Below are positions 58,040 to 64,000 of a stretch of DNA of 64,000 nucleotides, piece by piece. Numbering within the stretch: the stretch's first letter is position 1; the number at the start of each line of letters is the position of its first letter. The translations under genes were made by a program, and so were the position numbers. The DNA lies in assembly GCF_907164915.1 (NCBI RefSeq), contig NC_061866.1, positions 25,685,905 through 25,749,904 of the forward strand, in the 5' to 3' direction. The DNA comes from Impatiens glandulifera (lineage: Eukaryota > Streptophyta > Magnoliopsida > Ericales > Balsaminaceae). The notes beneath the pieces were generated by a model, which was given only the letters and a program-made list of their open reading frames with translations, searched no databases and had not been told where the DNA came from.

Positions 58040-59397
58040 CCTACATATATATACTTGATTGACACCAAAACAAGAACAATGATTGTTGGTTTTGACAAAA
58101 TCAAGAACTCAAAATTTTCAATTAATTTTGAAAATTTTGATTTTGATCAAACATGATCGGGATGGATCAAATATGATCCAATTAGATGCCCAACATCATT
58201 ACAATCATGTTGGAAAGCTTTATGGGATTTAATTCAATAGAATTAACCCATGAATAGCAACCCTATTTTTTTGATTTTTCAAAATTCAAATTTGGGATTT
58301 TGTAATTTAGATCAATTGATCGGTTCTATCCTATATAGATAAATTCTAAATCATATATGGTTGAATTTTCAACCATAAAACACCATATATAACAAACATA
58401 CAAGCTTATGTAATTTGAAATTTAAGAATTTCAAATTCAAATTGTAAATATGAATTAGAGGGTGATTGAAACCTTACCAAGAATTATATAACACTCTTTG
58501 ATCCTTAGGGAAACTTTCTAGATGCTTAAATCCAAACTTTAAGGCCTCAAATAAAAAATTCAGAAAATCTGAAAGCTTATAGCTTTAATGGTGGATTTTT
58601 GATTTCCTTCGATTTAAAGGTTATGAGTTGGTTCCTTGGCTTCGGAATTACGTAGGGAAGCTATTTATAGCTGATCTAAGTCGGTTGGAGACTTTTAGTG
58701 GCCTAAATCATCTAAAAGCCATTAATGACTTTTGGTTGTTCTTGGATGAAGTCGTTAAAATAGGGACTATTCATCCCTATTTTGATAGGTAGAAAAAATC
58801 ACCATCATATGTCCAGGCACGCATTTCTTTGGATACAACCGGCTACGCAGTTCTTTTCTGTGCGTTGGATGAAAATCCAGCGCTCATTTGATGGTACTGG
58901 CATACACTACAACTAATATGTTAGGTTTCAGTCACATAGGATCACAAATATTTTTTTTTTTATTAAATCCTTAAGGGTTTAATTGAAATTGATTTTTCTT
59001 TCACACTGGCTTTAATTTTGATCTAAAAGTAATAAAATAAATATAGCAAGTATTTTACCAAATTATTTTTTATGTATATAGTTTTAAGGTTAAATAAATA
59101 ATTGTTTAAGATGAAATAGGTACAACAATTTATTATAAATTATTTATTTTTGTCCCTTATTTTTTATAAAATTATTTTTAGATAAATGAGTATAATATTT
59201 ATCTCAAATAATGTCATTTAATTTTTTTAACAAATTTCTTTAATTATTTAGGCTTTAATAATCACATTAATTAACCTAATTAATTGTTTTAGTTGGTTTT
59301 AGCCATGAGATTAATTATTTTAATTTTATTTATTTAAAAATTAGTGAAAATAATTTTTTTAATATTATAAATTGGGATGTAGATTTTTAGTGCTTAC
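58040..59397 (-). repeat. LTR-like unit 2 of a tandem triplet
   Basis: Starts TGTAAGCACTAAAAATCTAC on the minus strand at 59397. It shares the AT-rich U3, TATA box and GAGGGTGATTGAAACC block with unit 1. The left 350 bp (58040-58390, with AACATGATCGGGATGGATC) is not seen in units 1 or 3. Confidence 0.65.
58662..58669 (-). promoter_or_regulatory. TATA box of LTR-like unit 2
   Basis: TATAAATA on the minus strand in TCAGCTATAAATAGCTTCC. Confidence 0.65.
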
Positions 59398-60628
59398 AAA
59401 AACTATCAAAACTGAAATTTAAAATTATCAGTCGATACTAGTAATTCAAAATAGGGATTGATTTGAAATTTACTAAGAGTTGGAGGACACTCCACTCTTA
59501 GGGGAATTTTGGGGTACTTAGATTCGAGCTTTGACACCTTACTCAAAATTTCCAAAAATCTAGATAGGTTTAAGATTTAATGACGGATTTCTAAAAAACA
59601 TTGATTGACGGCTTGAGAGTGTATCTCTTACCCTTGGTTTGCTCAAGGAAGGCTATTTATAGCCTCCCAAGGTTGGTTCATCGACCAATTGGCTTTATTT
59701 TAGTCAAAAAACTAGTGATGGTCTTTTGGTTGTTCTTTGATCAGTTGTCGGTATAGGAATAAATGAGGCGCCTAGATGTAGAGGAAATAATCACTAAGGA
59801 AGGGTGATCATTTCACCTTTTGAACGAAGTTAAAAGGTGGAGAAATGAAAAAGTTCCATCGTTGAAAAATCAAAGATGGCTGTTTTTCTTAATTGTTCGT
59901 CATAGCGAGGAAGATAACGATACATGGTGAAACAATGTCCTTTCAGGCATAAATCCGAACGCTGAATGCTCCGTTACCGTTCCATCTTGGTTTCATCCGT
60001 GATCGAGCGTTCCGTCGCATTTTAGCTAACTGTGTTAAATTACATGTTAGATTATCCCGTGCTTCGCGAGAGCGTGCCTTCTTCATTGCAGCGGGTGACG
60101 TAGATGGTTGTTCAGTGTTGGATGAAAATTTAGCGCTCATCCGAAAGTTGTGGCTTCTGCTTTAGTGATTCTTTAGAAATTCAGCCACACAGGATCACAT
60201 GTGTTTTTCAACCAAGAGGTTTGTTTGAAATTGATTTTTCTTTTACCCTTTGGGCTTTGTTTTTAATATTAAAAATATACAAGATAAATTAAATAAATAT
60301 GAAATATATTTTGCCTATTTATTTTATTTTTTATATTTTTGGGTTTAATAAATAATTTATTTTGCATTAAATTGATACAACATTTATCCTAAATTATTTA
60401 TTTTAATCCATTTTAATTTTTTAAAATTAATTGGAGATAAAATGAATACAATGTTTATCCCAAATTATTTTATTTAGTTTCATGGCCATTATCCCTAATT
60501 AATTAGGATTTAATTATCACAATAATTACTCCAATTAATTATTTAATTAGGTTTTGGCCTTAATTTAGATTGATTTTAGATTTATTTAATTAAAATAATC
60601 ATTTTAAAATTTTAAATTGGTTATATAA
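59398..60628 (-). repeat. LTR-like unit 3 of a tandem triplet, cut by copia-3
   Basis: Same order as units 1 and 2, with the U3 AT-rich block at 60230-60620. It stops at AAATTGGTTATATAA, just before the CCC-ATGTAGATTTTTAGTGC end expected from unit 2, because copia-3 inserted at 60629. Confidence 0.65.
59654..59661 (-). promoter_or_regulatory. TATA box of LTR-like unit 3
   Basis: TATAAATA on the minus strand in GAGGCTATAAATAGCCTTCC. Confidence 0.65.
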
Positions 60629-61078
60629 TGATAGGATCGGCTTTATCGTTAGAGACGAGGTCTGGCTATTGATGAAGGCTTATGAAAAATGGTTTGAAAG
60701 AAATCTTGTTAGGGATTTAATTCGCTTTCTATTCTACGTAAACCCTTGTAAACACTTGAAACAGAATCAAAGCGGAATTGTTTACTTAGGTTTGAAGCTC
60801 AAGATGAAGAATGAGAGGATGAGAGAAATGAAAAGACACAGCAGTTTGTTTATGGATGTTCGGAGCAAACTCTCTTGCGTCACCCCTTATTCCAACCACT
60901 GAAAGGATTCACTATAATATTATTCGAATCAAATACAGTTTGCACACACTTAGCTCACTATTGAACAGAACACACTCTGTTCAATTTACAAGATGAAGAA
61001 TATCACTCAGCTAACGGTGTTTTTGATTATAGCTCTCTCTTGATTCACACACAGTACAATCAGGAAAGTAGCTTGCAG

Positions 61079-61086
61079 TTTAAATA
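61079..61086 (-). promoter_or_regulatory. TATA-like box of the copia-3 LTR
   Basis: TATTTAAA on the minus strand, about 150 bases upstream of the conserved downstream box; similar to TATTTAAG in the copia-2 LTR. Confidence 0.4.
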
Positions 61087-61479
61087 TTCAAAACATTGAT
61101 TTCTCAATAGTTCTTCTCGGATAGTATTTCATAGTTGATTGAATGGTCGTTCGTCCGTTGTCCTTGAGATTTGATAAATACTGGGCAGAGACTAACGGTC
61201 GAATCTTTAGAATGATACGTGGCACTCTTCCATTGGAAAGTCTCCATAGTACACAGAAGGTTCTGAGCATAAGGATCGTGGTCGTACACCAACTGGTAGT
61301 GCGCCGAATATTCCATCAGAGATGTACATGCAAAACAAGTCATATGAGGGAAATTTTCTTACGTGGCATTCGTTGGATGGTTGCATATAGCTATCGTACT
61401 AATCTTCACTAGAAAGCGGAGCAGGAGTAGAGTACAACTATAGCACGTGGGTAGGCAGGTGCTAGCTTCAAGCATACTA

Positions 61480-62610
61480 CCTAAACATACCCTTAGACGT
61501 ATTTCAATTAGGCGACCTCGTCTAATGAAATCAAACATCCCCGTCTAAGAGCAGAATCCATTAGACCGCCTGGTCTAATGGGATTAGACTTACGTCTAAT
61601 TACAATCACTTCAGACTAATCTGAAGGAGTTAGACTACAAGTCTAACTTTCACCAATTAGACTTCACGTTAAATCTTTTACAAACCATTAAACTGCACGT
61701 CTAACTCCACTAAGTTCGACTACACGTCTAATTCTGGTTCTACTTTAGACTTTTCTAAAGGAGTTAGACTACACGTCTAACTTTCACCAATTAGACTTCA
61801 CGTCTAATCTTTCACAAACCATTAGACTGCACGTCTAACTCCACTGAGTTAGACTGCATGTCTAATTCCAGTTCTACTTTAGACTTATCTGAAGGAGTTA
61901 GACTACACGTCTAACTTTCACTAATTAGACTTCACGTCTAATCTTTCACAAAGCATTAGACTGCACGTCTAACTCCACTGAGTTAGACTGCACGTCTAAT
62001 TCCGGTTCTACTGCAGACTTGACTGAAGGAGTTAGACTACACGTCTACCTTTCACCAATTAGACTTCATGTCTAATTCCGAGTACATTAGACTGCACATC
62101 TAACTACGCTGAGTTAGACTGCACGTCTAACTCCACGAGTTAGACTGCACATCTAATTCTGAATTCATTAGACTGCACGTCTAACTCCACGAGTTAGACT
62201 GCACGTCTAAATCCGAATTCATTATAATGCACGTCTAACTCCACGAGTTAGACTACACGTCTAATTCTGAATTCATTAGACTGCACGTCTAACTCCGCTG
62301 AGTTAGACTGCACGTCTAACTCCGCTGAGTTAGACTGCACGTCTAATTACGGGTTCCATTAGACTGCACGTCTAACTCCGCTGAGTTAGTCTGCACGTCT
62401 AATTACGGTGTCCATTAGACTGCATGTCTAACTCTGCTGAGTTAGACTGCACGTCTAATTTCGGAGTCTATTAGACTGCACGTCTAACTCCGCTGAGTTA
62501 GACTGCACATCTAATTCCTCTAGTTAGACTGCACGTCTAACACCGCTTAGTTAGACTACACATCTAACTTCGCTAGTTAGACTGCATGTCTAACTTTGTG
62601 CATCTAATGC
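61480..62610. repeat. Array of about 35 palindromes TTAGAC-N5-GTCTAA in the copia-3 U3
   Basis: The 17-bp unit TTAGACTGCACGTCTAA (arms TTAGAC/GTCTAA, loop usually TGCAC or TACAC) recurs about 35 times from 61561 to 62595 by hand count, separated by short linkers such as CTCCGCTGAG. From 61737 to 62005 there is a higher-order 134-bp period (starts at 61737, 61871 and 62005). Most units contain an ACGT core. Confidence 0.92.
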
Positions 62611-62754
62611 CAAATCGGTCTAATGAGCCTCATTAGAACCAAGTCTCATGAAATATGATTTCGATACACCTGCATCAAAGCTAATAAATCATTTCTCATC
62701 AAAATCCTAATAGTCAAACTATTTCAAAACTTAGTCAAAATAATTTGATCCACA

Positions 62755-62769
62755 AATTTCCCCCTTTTT
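62755..62769 (-). other. Polypurine tract of copia-3
   Basis: AAAAAGGGGGAAATT on the minus strand directly before the LTR; the same pattern as in copia-1 and copia-2. Confidence 0.85.
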
Positions 62770-62936
62770 GATGATGAAATTGAAAACCTGAATATATATA
62801 GAAAAATACGCATTTTCATCATATAAATAAACATCTGTTCACTGACAGCAAACTTCAAAAACTTCCAAATCTAATATTCATAACATAATCAAAGAAACAT
62901 TGTTTGAGAAACTTAAACAGAGTAGGAGAAAAGAAG

Positions 62937-64000
62937 TTATTGTTCTTCCCTTTTTACTCGAGGATCGGTTGGGCTCATATCTTGACCGCTTGACAGATTT
63001 AGAAAAGGAGGAAGACTGTGACCACCACGACCGCTTCCACTTGATCTCCCACCACGATTACCACCACTGGCACGACCTCTTTGATCAAAACCAGATTGCC
63101 TACCACGACCACCGCCACTTCTTCGGCCTCCACGATCACCATCGTTTCGACCTCTGCCTCTTTTAGTTGGCCTTGGATTTTCATCGTTGCTCGGCGCTTG
63201 TCTAGATCTGTTGCCGGTTGACACACCGTCACTTCTTCTACTTGACTCACCTTGGGTGATACGGGGTTGATCTTTTTCGGCATCAGCTTTTGCATTCTCT
63301 TTTTCTTGAAATTTTCTTGCAATAAAGTCAGCAAATTCCAGTCGTTCATCAGCATTTCTTCTTAAGCAACCTTGAATTTCTACCATCTGGTTTTTCACTA
63401 AACTGAGTTCCTCCATAGTCTCTCGATGACGATCATCGTTGATGTGCCTTTCAAAGTCCATCATTTCAGATTGACGACTGTAGAGCTTCTTTTCAAATTT
63501 GAAGAAGTTTAAATTTGAGATGTGAGTCTCATACGTGTTCTTCTTCAGAGTATTGTCCAATTCATTAAGAACTTTGACAAAATCAGCAAATTCCTATCTC
63601 TCTTCTTTCTGGGTGTTATCACATTTGATCCCATAGAAACCACGTTCTTCTGAAGAGAGGAGAGCACAGAGGTCATAGACTTTAGAAGCTTGATACCGTC
63701 AGTAGAGGATTCTTCATTAAATGAATTTTCTTGAGATTCTGCTGCCATACTTTGAATAGGTTCAAAGTGGGTATGAATCTGCATGGATTGCTCCGGTTGA
63801 TCCTTCTTAGATACATTACCAACTTCATTCCGCTTTTCTTCTATCAATTCCTTTTCATCTCTCTAAAATCTTTCATATAGATCTCCCTTGTAGTGAAGAA
63901 AATTGTTGACATTTTCATGAACACTTCACGCAATGATCTCAGGGAATGGAAGACATTGACATAACTAGCATATAGATTTTGTTCCTCCTTAGATGAGGAA
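62937..64000 (-). pseudogene. C-terminal part of the copia-3 accessory gene, RGG-type tail
   Basis: Two overlapping minus-strand frames (63847-63545 and 63560-62937), joined by a frameshift near 63550, plus an upstream stretch to 64000 with REVFMKMSTIFF. The 207-residue last frame has a charged, coiled-coil-like N-terminal half (residues 20-95), then residues 132-180 rich in Arg and Gly (RGRGRNDGDRGGRRSGGGRG and repeats). It occupies the same place, just upstream of the polypurine tract, as ORF C and the copia-2 accessory gene. RGG tails usually bind RNA; that role is inferred. Frameshift and stops near 63860 indicate it is broken. Confidence 0.7.

Larger units (their letters stand above)
60629..62754 (-). 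repeat. 3' LTR of copia-3
   Basis: 2,126 bp, TG...CA on the minus strand, next to the polypurine tract. The conserved downstream box (CCGAACATCCATAAACAAAC, GGGGTGACGC on the minus strand) is at about 60848-60925. It is longer than the other copia LTRs because of a palindrome array in U3. Confidence 0.82.
60629..64000 (-). mobile_element. Copia-3, 3' part of a Sirevirus-like element
   Basis: Minus-strand element with its 3' LTR (60629-62754), polypurine tract (62755-62769) and the end of an accessory gene (62937-64000). Pol and the 5' LTR lie beyond the right edge. The LTR's inner end (TGATAGGATCGGC... on the plus strand, followed by GGTCTGGCTA at about 60661) resembles the copia-0 LTR end (TGTTATGATCGGG..., GGTCTGGCTA at about 191), so this is the same broad group. 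Confidence 0.85.

Noticed and set aside
61480..62610. CRISPR-like array
   Set aside because: Repeats are palindromic with very short, repetitive linkers, lie in a plant LTR, and have no unique spacers or cas genes.
62900..63166. Plus-strand histidine/aspartate-rich 88-residue frame
   Set aside because: It is the antisense of the Arg/Gly-rich tail of the copia-3 accessory gene.

Overview
The window is plant nuclear DNA made almost entirely of nested transposable elements. I see no ordinary host gene, rRNA or tRNA gene. The evidence is plant Ty1/copia polyproteins with an initiator-Met-tRNA primer site, Sirevirus-style repeated polypurine tracts, Ty3/gypsy fragments of the Tat/Ogre type, a tRNA-derived SINE with target duplications, and an hAT-like MITE. 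From memory only, the accessory proteins of the copia elements resemble predicted proteins common in Lamiales genomes, so an asterid is possible but unproven.

Layout. (1) 1-15127: a minus-strand copia LTR, with primer site and gag start at the left edge, is split by an almost complete 13,754-bp plus-strand copia/Sirevirus element (copia-1, 561-14314). Copia-1 has two 1,290-bp LTRs, a 5-bp target duplication, broken gag-pol, and three paralogous accessory ORFs (A, B, C) between pol and the 3' LTR. (2) 15128-22931: decayed gypsy pieces, a short-period tandem array, and a SINE with a 12-bp target duplication. (3) 23140-31957: copia-2, 5'-truncated and heavily mutated, with one copy of the accessory gene and a 1,390-bp 3' LTR. 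(4) 31958-36260: a minus-strand Tat/Ogre-like element (G1), ending in a 500-bp assembly gap (36261-36760). (5) 38374-42677: a long LTR-like repeat, homologous to 16501-18990. (6) 43330-48800: several unrelated tandem arrays (44/70 bp, about 108/62 bp, a GGTC-rich one), as expected for a hypervariable Ogre 3' UTR. (7) 49480-56470: a second Tat/Ogre-like element (G2, minus strand) with integrase, RNase H/RT, protease, gag and ORF1 remnants, interrupted by an hAT-type MITE. (8) 56700-60628: three adjacent LTR-like units, each with a TATAAATA box on the minus strand. (9) 60629-64000: the 3' end of a third copia/Sirevirus element (copia-3, minus strand), whose U3 holds about 35 copies of a 17-bp palindrome and whose accessory protein ends in an arginine/glycine-rich tail.

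The most interesting system is the accessory gene of the copia elements. It sits where other Sireviruses carry an env-like ORF, but I see no signal peptide or membrane segment. The fullest copy has an N-terminal conserved domain of about 240 residues, a charged linker, a coiled coil and a basic tail. In copia-1 the N-terminal domain is triplicated, and each copy has its own TATA box and leader; the copy C promoter also carries four E2F-like sites. U3 regions differ completely among the copia families, each with its own repeat array, while a box with a small hairpin downstream of the promoter is shared by all five copia LTRs.
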